Assembly (NCBI GenBank): GCA_003993805.1
Contig: RSEF01000020.1
Coordinates: 2,016,572 to 2,080,571, forward strand
Length of the DNA stretch: 64,000 nucleotides
Direction: 5' to 3'
Source of the DNA: Himantopus leucocephalus
Taxonomy: Eukaryota > Chordata > Aves > Charadriiformes > Recurvirostridae
Made by a program: the position numbers and the translations under genes
Notes under the pieces: generated by a model
What the model was told of the DNA's origin: nothing
The model's input: the letters and a program-made list of their open reading frames with translations, nothing else
Database searches by the model: none
Part shown: piece after piece, positions 51,101-59,642 of the stretch
How the letters are laid out: each line of letters opens with the position of its first letter
Position numbering within the stretch: the first letter of the stretch is position 1

Positions 51101-54100
51101 ATATTTGAAGAGTTGGCGTACGGACCATGTCTGGGGGGGTTAGATGCTGGAAGCACAGAGTGCTTCCCGCAACGCTTGGTTTTTGGGTGCACCCATGTCA
51201 GGTCATCCTCAGCTCTTGAGAAAATACAGGTAAATCTGACAGTGCGGGCACCGGGAGCTGAAGGATCCTGAGCGAGGACCGCAGGCTCTAGGTGTTACTG
51301 CTCTGAGCGATTATATGTAGAGCAAACCTTCTGCAAACAGCTGGAAATGCCTGTCCGCAGCCTGCGTAAACCAGACCCATGCTTGTTTTCCAGGCCAACC
51401 TCCCGCTGCTGCAGAGAGAGCTGCTGCACTGCGCCCGCGCTGCCAAGCAAACGCCCTCCCAGTACCTGGCGCAGCACGAGCACATCCTGCTGAACACAAA
51501 CACCACGTCCCCCGCTGACTCTTCCGAGCTGCTCATCGAGGTGAATGGGAATGGGAAGAGACACAGTCCAGACAGGTAAAACCAGCTTACGTCGCTCTGC
51601 TAAGTTCTTGAAATCGTGACTTTTGTTTCAGCTTTGCTGCTGTCAAAGGTTGAAGCAGTATCCAGGGCTAAACCGTAGGATCTTAGCACTCCCAACGACT
51701 ATTCTGGCTGTTAATAAGACACTGATGATTGCTCCTCCTGCGCTGTGAGTTCAGGTTGGGATCCTCTTTCAGGCAGGTTCTGTCCCAGAGGGACTTCTTA
51801 GGTGGCATGGAAAAGCCTGAACTGGAGAGGTGAGCAGTTCCCCACCTCCCCGGGCGGCGAGCGGAGGCACTGTCAGGGCTGGGAAGGATGCGGTTCGTTT
51901 TCACCACTACTTATTCCCAGCTAAAAGTTGTTACGTAATTATGTGGAGCATGCCTCCAATTTATAAAAACTGTGAAATTTTAATTTGGTCATGCTCAGAA
52001 AGATGAATCACAACACTCGGGCATCTTGAACTTTTTCTTTGACAGGGTCATTTCGTGGATTTGTTCAGAAGTTGAGCATGTTTGGTTTAGCTTCCTGCTT
52101 TTACCCCCTGGTAAAATCATCGTTGCCCAAACTCTGCTGCTTCGAAATCTGCATCTTTGCCTTTCCAAGTATGTCTATGCGGTGCTAATGAATACCTCTG
52201 TCTGCCGGTGTGTTTGCAGAAGGGAAGACAACAGCTTTGAGAGGGAGCCGCTGCCGACGGAGCCTCCAGCCAAGAGGGTGTGCACCATCAGCCCCGCGCC
52301 CCGGCACAGCCCTGCCCTGACAATCCCCCTGATGAACCCCGGAGGGCAGTTCCACCCCACCCCGCCGCCCCTCCAGCACTACACCTTGGAAGATATTGCG
52401 ACCTCCCACCTCTACAGGGACCCCAGCAAGATGTTGGAGCACAGAGAGATTCGGGACAGGCACGGCAGTCTTGGTGAGAAAGCATGGAGGACTTTTATTT
52501 GTAGGAGCTGTGAGGTCCAGCAGTTGAGCTTCGGAATTGGTCCCTGTTTGGCCACTGGCACCCAAATCTGCATAATGCTGGGCATGTCCTCAGCAGAGTT
52601 GTTGCAAGGAATTCAGCAAACACAACTGACCATGGGAGGGTAAAAACGGGAAGATTGAGAGTTTGTATTTCCCTGTATACATGTAAAGGTTGGAGCCACT
52701 GAGGGTGAGGAGGAAGGACCCGGTGTGTGAGTTGAGTATAGCCAACCCAGCAGGTGAGAGTGGAGAGCAGGGAAATAGAAATGAACCTTTCCAAGATCAC
52801 TAAAGCAAGAGAGCAGAGCCTGGCCCCTCGCCCCGTTTCTTCCCCAGGGGCGTGTGGGAGGTGCACACTGTGTTTCCACCAGGGCAGCCTGAATCACAAG
52901 CTCTGAGCTCCTGTGGGTGTATAGTAAGGGAGCCAGCTCCCCAGGCAGGTCAGATCCAGACCCGGGAGCTGATTGTAGCACTTCTGAGACAGTGACAAAG
53001 ACAAGGATAAAAGCACCGGTGTGGAATTGTCCCTGTAAGGCCACCTCCTTGAGATGTGTTTCAAAATCCCAGCTATATGTAGCTGGAAATACAGCTTTTT
53101 ATTATTGCTTTGGGGCCACCTCTCCAGCACTGAAAACAGTTGGTCCCTCTAATCACTCTTCTGGCTGTGGTTTTTTGCAGGTTTGAATGGAGGATACCAG
53201 GATGAGCTGGTGGACCACCGTTTAACGGAGAGAGAGTGGGCTGACGAGTGGAAGCATCTTGATCATGTAAGGAACGGCAGGAGGTGTGGGAAGCTCTGTG
53301 GGACGCAGCAAGCCAGTGCTCCACCTGCTCCAATTAGTTATTTGCTTGTTGTTGATGCCATATCCAGACTTTCCTAGTGGCTTGTAGAGGAACAAGCCAC
53401 CACAAGAAGGTGGATGGTGGGGAGGGCAGATAGGAGCAGTAGCGCTTTCCTGGCAGGTTTTCTCTGCCCGTGGTCAGTGGAAGCCAAAATAGCTCTGGAC
53501 GAAGTGTCTGGAGCTGGGGAGCTTCTCCTGCAGAGCACGGCCACGTGCTGCCCTGGCTGGCTGAGCAACCAAACCCAATCTTGTCTCCGCATGGGTCTTT
53601 TCTGCAGCAGCCCAGGCCAGCACCGAACTGACAAGTGTGCAGATACGCTATGTGCAGCAAGGATGTGGAGTTTACAGAATAAGTAAACACATAATTATTT
53701 ATTAAAGACTTTTTTTCCTGGGCTTCCAGCCTTTCTTGGGCCTCAACTAGGTACCAAGAGCAAGATTTGGTACTCCTGGCAGACTTTCTGCTGTCTGGTT
53801 TTTTTTCCCCTCTGAGCAAGGCTGTTCATCCAAGCACTTCACTGGAGTGTTTTCCCCAAAGACATGGGACTGAAATTCAACTCTGATCACAAATGCAGTG
53901 AGATCCCATGCTTGCTTATGCTGTAAAGCTGATGGTTACGGGCGTGAGGAGTAGAGGCCTCATAGCTGAATATTCGTGAGTTGAGATGTGGCTGCGGAGA
54001 GCTGGCACCAGGATCACAGCCAGCCCTTGTGTGGACACCCTATTCCCAAAGGGAAGTGGCGTTTTTTCACCTCCACCTTTAGAAGCATGGCCCGTGTGAT

Positions 54101-57100
54101 CACCTCCTTCTTGGGTGGTGCTGCTCGGCATCGCCCATGTGGGCATGGGCCCCATCTTACCCGCCTGTCTGAATACTGCATCATCTGAAATACTGTGCTC
54201 AGAGCCTGTCCCTGTGAAATGACCTTGTGTTTCATCTTCCTGGGATGGTCTCTGTGGTACCTCCGATGAGAAATTTGGGAGATGACCTCATGAGTGGGCA
54301 GCAAGACTGAAAACGCGTTCCTCCCTGCAGGCACTGAACTGCATCATGGAGATGGTGGAGAAGACCCGGCGTTCGATGGCTGTGCTGCGGCGCTGTCAGG
54401 AGGCCGATCGGGAAGAGCTCAACTACTGGAAGAGGCGATGCAGCGAGACAGCCGAGCCGCGGAAGGCGGGCGGCGAGCTCATCTCCAGGCAGCACAGCCC
54501 CAGCAGCTCCGACTCCATCGGCAGTGGTAAGCGAGGGGTGGGCGTGCTGTGCCAGGACCTTGTAAAGTAGGTGTCTAATTAGGGCAAAGCTATATTAGGC
54601 ATGAAGTGATGATAATATATTCAAATTATAATATAAATGAAATACTTAAGCAGCGCATTGCTGTTCTCAAAGCTTTGAAGAGAGACAAGTCATCGGACAG
54701 GAGCTGGCTGAGCTCCTGGAAGCAGCGTTTGCTGAGGTCTGAAGGCACCTTTGGGCAGCAGCAGCACCTTCTGCTGGTGCCAGAAGAGCATCTTCCTTGT
54801 CACTGAGCCGTCCTTGCTGCCCAAACGCAGCCAAGTTCATTCAAAGCTGAGAAACCGGGGAGGGTGTGTGTGTGTGAAAAGGCAGGAGAAGATGGTTGGT
54901 TCCACCCCTCTTCCTTTTCCAGGCTGTCTTGCCTAAAGGATTTTAAATGCCAAGGTCTACTAATTCTAAAAATACTGAAGACAGCTGTAAGTGTAAGAGT
55001 GACTACCTGAGTTATTAATTCTATTTTTGTATCATGAGTCAACTCAATTTTATTAAAGCTGACTATTTTTCCCCCCAGTATGCAGAGGTTTTGACCCTTT
55101 ACAAAAAACATTTCGGAAATGCTGATTTTATGCATTTGAATGTAATTCTAATTTCCATCCAAATAAATTTGCTGCAAATCAAATGTTGGGGGGAAAAAAA
55201 ACCCCCAATCATTCAGTAATGAAGATGGATGTTTTCTAACAATAATAATAAATGTCAAACTAAAACTTCCAATTTTACGTACATTCAACTTTTTTGCATA
55301 CAAAATAAAGAGTTAACCCTCCTGCATGTCAAAAAGAACCATCCGAATTAGAGCCCAGCCCAGATTTAGCTGCAATTGAACAAGTTTTGATAGTTCCCAG
55401 ACAGCGAGAATGAGAATTTCCTGCGAAAACAATAACAAGTACACAGGCAGAAGGAACTAAAATAGAATATATTAATCTGAGTTTCTTGGAAACCAAGCGC
55501 CCGTGGTCCCAGCCGTTAGGGAGAGCAGCGTGCGGTGAGCCCGCTGGGTGTGCGTGACGACCTGAGGAGCACAGCCAGCTGTTAGCTCTTCTATATTTAA
55601 GTATATCATAACTAATATACAAACAAACCCATACTAAAGGTGATATAATTTAATTATTTGTTTTTATAAATCGGGATGTTGTTGATGCTTTCTCCCCTCG
55701 TGGAACCCAGGGCTAATTTTCAAGCTCGGTTGCTGTTGCGAGAAGGTGTGGTTAACCATCAAGAAGCATCCCCAGGTGTGCCGCGGGCTTAAATAACCTC
55801 GCCGCCTTCCTGGGGTGCTTCTGTTCTCCCACCGGCCTTTGACATCGAATCAATTTTTGTTTTGACCCTTCAGAAAGTTACTGTGAAGCCTTAAAATAAG
55901 GGAGGCAGAGAGAACGCAAGGACGAGGCTTCTGAAAAGCTTCCCTGTATGACTGCAGTCTGTGTTTAGGTCCTTGCGTGACCGTCCCCATCTGTCACATA
56001 GGCTCTTCGCGGGCTTATGGTTGCTGGGGAGTGTGTACACCTCTCACCGTAAGAGGTCTTGCAGGACAGTTTGTCCATCAATTCAAGCCTTTGAATTGCC
56101 CCTGGGAGTGGGAAGTGCTGCCTTTAATGTAAACTTCTGGACATATAGATTGATGCTCAAAGTCGCTGGGCAGCGCAGATGTTCCATGGCGTGTATTTAT
56201 TAAGCATTGCCTGTTGTTATAGAGTACCAGGAGATGGAAATGGGTTACACAGTGTCATAAATTATGCAAGGCCCTAATTAAATGTTGTAATTTATCATCT
56301 GAGTGTTTGATGAATGGCTTTAACTGTAGGAATCCTCTGCTTTGAGTTTTAGCTGGTTAGTTCTACCCTGCCCCACGGTACCTGCTGAGGTACCGCCGGC
56401 CACTGAAGCGGCAGTCGGGTGGGATGAGGCTTTGCCAACCTTTCCTTCTGTCCCTTATTCCAACAGATTCGTTGCGGGAGTTCAGCAGCAGGTCAGGAAC
56501 AGGCTACGTCACTGAAGAGATATGGAAAAAAGCTGGTAAGTGTTTGCTCATAACCTCAGCAAGAGATTCTGCCGGATCGGTTGAGGTAAACACAGACGCT
56601 GCAGATTTGCTCTGGAAACCGGAGAAGCCCAGCTGCAGGAAAGCCCCAGGATGCGCACATCTGGCTACTGATGCCCCCGGCCTGGGTTTTCTGCAGGGCT
56701 CTGCTCCTTCTGTCCAGTGCCAGCGAGGGGCTGAGCCTGGCCCCACCGCTCCCAGGAGCAGGCGTGATGCTGGTCCTGACCGTGTCCCTCTGTCCCCCCC
56801 TGCCCGTGGCTGTCTGTGCCACTGTGTCCTCACCTCTCTGTCATCTCTCAGAGGCTCGCCCCGCTCCTCGGGCAGGTGGGTGAAGCTGCTCTTTTCTTCC
56901 AGAAGAAGCCGTGAACGAGGTGAAGCGCCAGGCCATGTCGGAGGTGCAGAAAGCGGTGGCGGAGGCTGAGCAGAAGGCGTTTGAGATGATTGCCTCCGAG
57001 AGGGCTCGGATGGAGCAGACCATCGCGGATGCCAAGCGCCAGGCCACCGAGGATGCTTTCCTAGTGATAAATGAACAGGAGGAGTCTACAGAGGTAAGGT

Positions 57101-59642
57101 GCCAGGGGATATCCTAGGAAGGGACTTCCAAAGACTCACAAGTCTCCAGGTCCTGCCCGGTGGTGACTCAGAGCCTGCAGGTCCCCTGTCCCTTTTCCCT
57201 TTTAAAAGTCTCTCTCCGATCAACAACTAAAAGAATGCATTGATACCCTAAAACAACCCTTTTGCTTTTACTGGCAGGGGAGTCGGNCCCGGTGGTGACT
57301 CAGAGCCTGCAGGTCCCCTGTCCCTTTTCCCTTTTAAAAGTCTCTCTCTGATCAACAACTAAAAGAATGCATTGATGCCCTAAAACAACCCTTTTGCTTT
57401 TACTGGCAGGAGAGTCAGCCTAATTAAACTACTAAGCCTCGTAACACCTAATAAGACGTTTGCACATTGGAAAAGGAGGGATGACTCTTAGTTCGTCATA
57501 GCCAGCAACACCTGCTGAATGGGTGTCTCTTAGAGAATTTCTTTCTACTCCTACAGTTGTTGATTACCTTCAGTGTTGCTTAGCTGGAAGCTCACTTCGT
57601 TAAGCTTTGGAGATCGNTTAGCTGGAAGCTCATTTCGTTAAGCTTTGGAGATTGCAGCCGAACTGGGCAAGGAGAATTGCATGGCTAATTCCTGTGCAGG
57701 CAGCCGGTCCGTTCCCTCCTCCTGCGGGGTTTCGGCTCGCCCTGCTGCCCAGGGCTCGNATGGCCGCTGGGACTGTGCGGGCAGCTGGTCCGTTCCCTCC
57801 TCCTGCGGGGTTTCGGCTCACCCTGCTGCCCAGGGCTCAGGAAAGTCTAGTGCCGGCATCTCTGCGCATGGCAGGAACCGTGTAAATATTAGGTGGCATT
57901 ACAGAGAAATGTGTCTATACTATTTCCTGATTAAATCACTGAAGGACAAATGCACCAGTCAGTAAACACATGATGGGAGTGGGTGGAACTGCTCAGGAAG
58001 CCATGGAAGAAATGAGACAAGCAATGATTTCTCCATAGGGGAATACCAGAGGAGTGTCCTCCTCCTCCGGCCGTCCTGGGGAGCAGTGCGGGACCTCGGG
58101 AGCAGCCGAGCATCCCTCGGCCAACGCGAGCCCCATCTCCTCAGCACCCAGAGCCCTTCTCTAAAGGACATGTTGACAAGCTGTCACATATTCTGGCACA
58201 CCGTGTAACCTTTGAAATACAGTTTAAAAACACCACTTGAAGTATAAACAGCTGTAAAGCAGTGACCCAGTTTTCCAAGAGTTACCGCAGGCTTCGGTTG
58301 GGGGTTTTTTTTTGGTCACGAGTCCTGCTTCTCTCGGGAGACCGAGGAGCCTCGGGGACGCGCTGGCTCTGGAGCAGCTCGCTCCTGACTAGCTCGCTTT
58401 GGCGCTTCACTGCCAGCCCAGTCAATCATCACTGGGAGCTGGTGGCTCCGGTGCAGGCCCTGGGAGCGGGGAATCTCGCTGCCCTTCCCTGCAACGGGGT
58501 TGTCTGATACAGGCCAGCATCTCCCACCACCCCGCTTTCCTACTTGGACAGCTTCTTTCCTGTAGTCGCAGAAACGGTGGCCAGCGAAAGGTGCCGTGTT
58601 GGGCAGGATTAGAGGCAGGCGGGCTCCGGCGGAGGCTGCTTTTCCGCAGCTGAACTTGCCCTCCCCAGTATGCGATTGCTAACGTGCGAGTCCAGCTGCG
58701 GGGAAAGCTAATCCGCCCGCTCCCCTCCTCGGAGCAGCTGCAGCCGCGGCTCCCGGCGCTGGCCCCGTGCCCCCGCGCTCAGAAGGAAGCGGTGGCACGC
58801 CGTAAGCCCACCAGCTGACGCCTCTCCCGGAGGCCAGCTCCGCTTCCAGATTGAAGCCTGGGCTCTGGCAGTGCTTCCACCTGGCTGGGAAGCTTTCAAA
58901 TGAGCTTTTTCTTTTCTAAATTAGCCTGCTCCGACCTCTTGTGCAGCTAGGCAGGGTGCAAAGCAAATGGTGCCTGTGCAGCGCGCTGTAATCCCTGCGG
59001 AGAGCACTTGGCTGGGAGCGATACCAAAATAGAGCTGCTTAAAACAGGAAATAAAAGACCAAATAGCAGCATCTGCAGCATGTTTTTTAGTCTTTGCCTG
59101 CTGTTTCCTCTATGCACTTGGGTGGATCTAGGGGAGAGGATGTGACCGGTGCAGTCTGGCAGGCGGTTTTGGGCAGAGCAGGGGTTAGTACCCTCGGCAA
59201 AGAGCAGGCATTAATGGATTGCTCACTTTAATATTAGTAAATCTGGACCGGAGGGGGATGAACAGTCCCCTCCAGAGCTCTTGAGTCAGCATCATCCTGC
59301 AGCTCTTGGAAACTAAACCCATTTTAAAGTGCGGTGTCTTTGGTCTTGCAGAGTTGCTGGAACTGCGGTCGCAAAGCCAGTGAGACCTGCAGCGGCTGCA
59401 ACATCGCCCGGTACTGCGGCTCCTTCTGCCAGCACAAGGACTGGGAGAGGCACCACCGAATCTGCGGCCAAGGCCTGCACGGCCAGAGCAAGCCGCTGGC
59501 TCTGCCCACGGGCCGATCGGCAGCCGCCGCTGCCAAAAGCCTCGACGGCGTGCCCAGCCCGGCCCTTGAGAAGACTTCAGCGACCACCTCCCGATCCTCC
59601 ACCCCGGCATCCGTGACAGCAATAGAGACAAACGGACTCTAA
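6098..59642 (+). CDS. CBFA2T2: CBFA2T2 (MTGR1) transcriptional corepressor, whole gene span of 11 coding exons
   Basis: Joined exons: 6098-6125, 44151-44294, 48187-48428, 50721-50810, 51394-51575, 52220-52473, 53181-53266, 54331-54526, 56467-56535, 56903-57093, 59352-59642, giving 1773 nt and 590 residues plus stop. This is close to the roughly 575-604 residues of mammalian isoforms. Domains by residue: Pro/Ser-rich leader 20-92, TAFH/NHR1 about 93-200, basic and proline-rich linker 229-310, NHR2 amphipathic helix about 325-380, NHR3 helix about 425-490, MYND zinc finger 496-532. Known role: a nuclear scaffold that does not itself bind DNA, linking sequence-specific factors (E proteins, PRDM14 and others) to NCoR/SMRT, SIN3 and HDACs. 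It is CBFA2T2 rather than RUNX1T1 or CBFA2T3 because of the [19 protein letters not shown] linker and the [19 protein letters not shown] segment. No frameshift or stop is present, and single Ns avoid the exons. Confidence 0.96.
6146..6330 (+). other. G-rich tracts just inside intron 1
   Basis: Repeated runs of three or more G within short spacing occur at 6146-6170 and 6190-6290 on the + strand. They lie immediately downstream of the exon 1 donor and could form G-quadruplexes in nascent RNA or in DNA. This is sequence potential only. Confidence 0.5.
8490..9400. mobile_element. LTR-like interspersed repeat (candidate ancient avian ERV LTR)
   Basis: This block differs in texture from the flanking intron. 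It combines a purine/CT-rich leader, a 'ttgagctctcctggactgcag'-type segment, a polypurine 'aaagggccagggcaag' stretch, short TG repeats at 9225-9236 and a 'gagttgaaaggggcaccctgg' segment. From memory these phrases resemble avian ERVL-type LTRs. I found no open gag, pol or env frame, so at most it is a solo LTR or a fragment. Boundaries, orientation and target-site duplication are not established. Confidence 0.4.
12415..12475 (+). repeat. Polypyrimidine tract
   Basis: An almost uninterrupted C/T run of about 55 bases, with cc-tcc and ttcccc blocks, is followed by ordinary unique sequence. It is a simple-sequence tract with triplex potential; no function can be assigned. Confidence 0.6.
16261..16500 (+). 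mobile_element. CR1 LINE 3' fragment, + orientation
   Basis: A full match in order to the CR1 3' end is visible: 'aggaacaaattctttcctgtg', 'gttgcccagagaagctgtgg', 'ggagatgttcaaggccagg', 'caacctgggctggtgggagg', then the terminal 'cccttccaactcaaac' and a 'tccatgattctatgg' tail. It is 5' truncated, as is typical. Confidence 0.9.
23311..23520 (+). repeat. Purine-rich tract
   Basis: For about 200 bp the + strand is roughly 84% purine, mostly gga, gaa and aaa words. This is typical of an old degenerate (GGAA)n-like low-complexity tract. Confidence 0.6.
26813..26842. repeat. Left direct repeat flanking a CR1 copy
   Basis: This 30-bp segment matches 27273-27302 at about 25 of 30 positions. The two copies lie immediately outside the CR1 at 26843-27272, so they look like an unusually long target-site duplication. 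Confidence 0.6.
26843..27272 (+). mobile_element. CR1 LINE 3' fragment, + orientation, interrupted by a gap
   Basis: The left part (26843-26908) matches internal CR1 sequence ('gctgcatccccagcagcgtgg'). After the gap, 27009-27272 matches the CR1 3' end through 'cccttccaacctaaacc' and 'attctgtgatg'. This is one of the longer CR1 copies in the window; with the gap filled it would exceed 400 bp. No intact ORF is present. Confidence 0.88.
26909..27008. other. Assembly gap, exactly 100 N
   Basis: A placeholder gap inside the CR1 copy. The short reads evidently could not span the repeat. Confidence 0.95.
27273..27302. repeat. Right direct repeat flanking a CR1 copy
   Basis: This is the partner of 26813-26842, about 25 of 30 positions identical, beginning directly at the CR1 3' end. 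Confidence 0.6.
28625..28648. repeat. Poly(T) run ending in a single N
   Basis: Twenty-three Ts are followed by an N at 28648. The run could be the reversed tail of a retroposed sequence or a simple homopolymer; the N shows that its length was not resolved in assembly. Confidence 0.7.
30181..30660. other. CpG-enriched, conserved-looking intronic block
   Basis: CpG is more frequent here than in the surrounding intron. Open frames run on both strands (+ 166 codons, - 161 codons), which is expected where stop codons are scarce in GC-rich DNA and does not by itself indicate a gene. A TAAACAAA forkhead-like motif is present near 30317. It may be an intronic regulatory element. Confidence 0.3.
32106..32134. 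repeat. A-run followed by a (TA)n microsatellite
   Basis: An A-run at 32106-32115 leads directly into about ten TA dinucleotides ending at 32134. It is probably polymorphic. Confidence 0.8.
34801..35105. promoter_or_regulatory. Intronic CpG-rich block, candidate enhancer or alternative promoter
   Basis: By hand count, 34801-34980 contains about 20 CpG in 180 bp, near the number expected from its base composition, so CpG is not depleted as in ordinary intron. A SOX-type CCATTGTTC lies at 34925-34933 and an inverted CCAAT box (ATTGG) at 35058-35062. There is no TATA box. No coding exon that could splice into exon 2 is recognisable, so I call it regulatory only tentatively. Confidence 0.4.
39696..39742. 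repeat. 18-bp direct repeat, period 29
   Basis: Identical copies at 39696-39713 and 39725-39742 share the core 'atctccagaggttatcca'. This is a small local duplication with no N between the copies, so it is probably real. Confidence 0.7.
42174..42273. other. Assembly gap, exactly 100 N
   Basis: A placeholder gap lying directly against the truncated start of a CR1 copy. More CR1 sequence is probably hidden in it. Confidence 0.95.
42274..42558 (+). mobile_element. CR1 LINE 3' fragment, + orientation
   Basis: It begins at the gap edge with 'gggacgagggggaatgg' and runs through all the CR1 3' landmarks to 'cccttccaacccaaactatt' and two 'attctatg' tail units. It has little visible divergence, so it is probably a younger copy than the one at 5171. 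Confidence 0.92.
44151..44294 (+). CDS. CBFA2T2: CBFA2T2 coding exon 2
   Basis: It encodes residues 10-57 and one base of residue 58, including [17 protein letters not shown] and a proline-rich stretch ending FTPTA. The acceptor is ...cttcgtacag and the donor gtaaga. This is the first exon shared by all known isoforms. Met19 corresponds to the start used by shorter MTG-family products, so a leaderless protein is possible. Pro/Ser-rich sequence of this sort is a flexible docking region in the family. Confidence 0.95.
44295..48186 (+). other. CBFA2T2 intron 2
   Basis: A 3.9-kb GT-AG intron. It holds a long T-run with an unresolved base (44746-44776, N at 44757). Otherwise it is ordinary unique sequence with no recognisable exon; short open frames here are not supported. 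Confidence 0.85.
48187..48428 (+). CDS. CBFA2T2: CBFA2T2 coding exon 3 (start of TAFH/NHR1)
   Basis: It encodes residues 58-138. The first part continues the Pro/Ser-rich leader and has a run of seven serines (residues 84-90), six of them coded by consecutive TCC triplets. From about residue 93 ([19 protein letters not shown]) it enters the TAFH domain, a helical fold related to TAF4 that contacts activation domains of partners such as E proteins. The exon ends after LVLALV at a GTAAGC donor. The junction to exon 4 falls between codons. Confidence 0.97.
49062..49171 (+). mobile_element. Short CR1 3' end, + orientation
   Basis: Only about 110 bp of the CR1 3' end remains, from 'gagcaatctgagctgg' to 'caaactattctatggttc'. 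A second copy of the last part at 49199-49261 comes from the adjoining duplication, not from another insertion. Confidence 0.8.
49108..49287. repeat. Allele-like tandem duplication around a single N
   Basis: Copies at 49108-49197 and 49199-49287 differ at only a few bases, with the N at 49198 between them. It looks like two overlapping contig ends, the overlap starting inside a CR1. Confidence 0.8.
50721..50810 (+). CDS. CBFA2T2: CBFA2T2 coding exon 4 (TAFH, middle)
   Basis: Exactly 30 codons, residues 139-168, from [19 protein letters not shown] to PFVIPFLK. It is flanked by ...cttttcccag and a GTGACA donor, with both junctions in phase 0. Skipping it would keep the frame but remove helices of the TAFH domain. 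The sequence is almost invariant in the three vertebrate paralogues. Confidence 0.97.
51394..51575 (+). CDS. CBFA2T2: CBFA2T2 coding exon 5 (end of TAFH)
   Basis: It encodes residues 169-228 and two bases of Arg229: [19 protein letters not shown], then a QYLAQHEH segment that closes the TAFH fold near residue 200. A variable acidic/serine linker ([12 protein letters not shown]) and a basic [10 protein letters not shown] segment follow. The donor is gtaaaa. Intron 4 before it is only 583 bp. Confidence 0.97.
52220..52473 (+). CDS. CBFA2T2: CBFA2T2 coding exon 6 (basic and proline-rich linker)
   Basis: It encodes residues 229-313 and one base of Gly314. [20 protein letters not shown] (about 243-262) is diagnostic for CBFA2T2, and the KR within it is a possible part of the nuclear localisation signal. 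[20 protein letters not shown] (274-293) is a proline-rich segment. The acceptor is tgtttgcag and the donor gtgaga. Upstream intron sequence happens to be open in the same frame, but the canonical acceptor and the homology stop at 52220. Confidence 0.96.
53181..53266 (+). CDS. CBFA2T2: CBFA2T2 coding exon 7 (start of NHR2)
   Basis: It encodes residues 314-342: [20 protein letters not shown], then ADEWKHLDH. The last part begins the NHR2 amphipathic helix that lets MTG proteins form tetramers. The acceptor is ttttttgcag and the donor gtaagg; the exon ends in phase 0. Confidence 0.97.
53267..54330 (+). other. CBFA2T2 intron 7
   Basis: A 1.1-kb GT-AG intron splitting the NHR2 helix. I see no repeat or extra exon. 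Confidence 0.8.
54331..54526 (+). CDS. CBFA2T2: CBFA2T2 coding exon 8 (rest of NHR2)
   Basis: It encodes residues 343-407 and one base of Asp408. [20 protein letters not shown] continues the NHR2 helix to about residue 380 (EELNYWKRR). After it comes a less conserved Ser-rich stretch ([14 protein letters not shown]). A few residues here ([13 protein letters not shown]) differ from the mammalian version I recall, as expected for a linker. The donor is gtaagc. Confidence 0.97.
54527..56466 (+). other. CBFA2T2 intron 8, with AT-rich conserved-looking block
   Basis: A 1.9-kb GT-AG intron. About 54940-55680 is AT-rich, non-repetitive and dense in TAATTA/AATTAA-like words. This resembles vertebrate conserved non-coding elements but cannot be shown from one sequence. 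No exon is recognised. Confidence 0.7.
56467..56535 (+). CDS. CBFA2T2: CBFA2T2 coding exon 9
   Basis: A 69-bp exon for residues 408-430 plus one base: [20 protein letters not shown] and KKA. It links NHR2 to NHR3. The acceptor is the pyrimidine-rich ...ttattccaacag and the donor gtaagt. Intron 9 after it is short, 367 bp. [11 protein letters not shown] matches the GYV-E-WKK pattern in all MTG proteins. Confidence 0.95.
56903..57093 (+). CDS. CBFA2T2: CBFA2T2 coding exon 10 (NHR3)
   Basis: It encodes residues 431-494, a long charged helix: [20 protein letters not shown], then [19 protein letters not shown] and a [20 protein letters not shown] end. NHR3 is a predicted coiled coil that helps corepressor and kinase-anchoring contacts in the family. 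The acceptor is ...ttcttccag and the donor gtaagg; the exon ends in phase 0. Confidence 0.97.
57156..57418. repeat. Allele-like tandem duplication around a single N
   Basis: Two 131-bp copies (57156-57286 and 57288-57418) flank the N at 57287 and differ at a handful of positions. This is the longest such duplication in the window, starting 62 bp after exon 10. Confidence 0.85.
57580..57654. repeat. Allele-like tandem duplication around a single N
   Basis: Copies of 37 bp (57580-57616 and 57618-57654) around the N at 57617 differ at two or three bases. Confidence 0.75.
57680..57839. repeat. Allele-like tandem duplication around a single N
   Basis: Copies of about 80 bp (57680-57758 and 57760-57839) flank the N at 57759. 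They share the segment around 'ggtccgttccctcctcctgc' with several substitutions, more divergent at the left end than the other duplications here. Confidence 0.7.
58610..58830. promoter_or_regulatory. Intronic CpG cluster in intron 10
   Basis: By hand count there are about 22 CpG in 210 bp, close to expectation for the base composition, with CAGCTG E-boxes at several places (for example near 58690 and 58735). It may be an intronic enhancer or methylation-free patch; there is no TATA box and no exon. Confidence 0.3.
59352..59642 (+). CDS. CBFA2T2: CBFA2T2 coding exon 11 (MYND zinc finger and C terminus)
   Basis: It encodes residues 495-590 and the TAA stop. The MYND finger has all eight zinc ligands: Cys496, 499, 507, 510, 516, 520, His528 and Cys532, in CWNC-x7-C-x2-C-x5-C-x3-C spacing with DWERHHRIC. 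In the family this finger binds the PPPLI-type motif of SMRT/NCoR. The tail is Ser/Thr/Ala-rich and ends [10 protein letters not shown], close to the SVTAIDTNGL end I recall for mammalian CBFA2T2. The acceptor is ...gtcttgcag. Confidence 0.97.
   Translation, partial: SCWNCGRKASETCSGCNIARYCGSFCQHKDWERHHRICGQGLHGQSKPLALPTGRSAAAAAKSLDGVPSPALEKTSATTSRSSTPASVTAIETNGL

Larger units (their letters stand above)
57094..59351 (+). other. CBFA2T2 intron 10
   Basis: A 2.3-kb GT-AG intron with three single-N duplications (57156-57418, 57580-57654, 57680-57839) and a CpG-rich stretch at 58610-58830. Its true length is therefore probably about 250 bp shorter than shown. No additional exon is seen. Confidence 0.8.

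Noticed and set aside
52185..52565. Antisense frames opposite exon 6 and other exons
   Set aside because: These are shadows of the real coding strand, produced by its GC-rich codon use.
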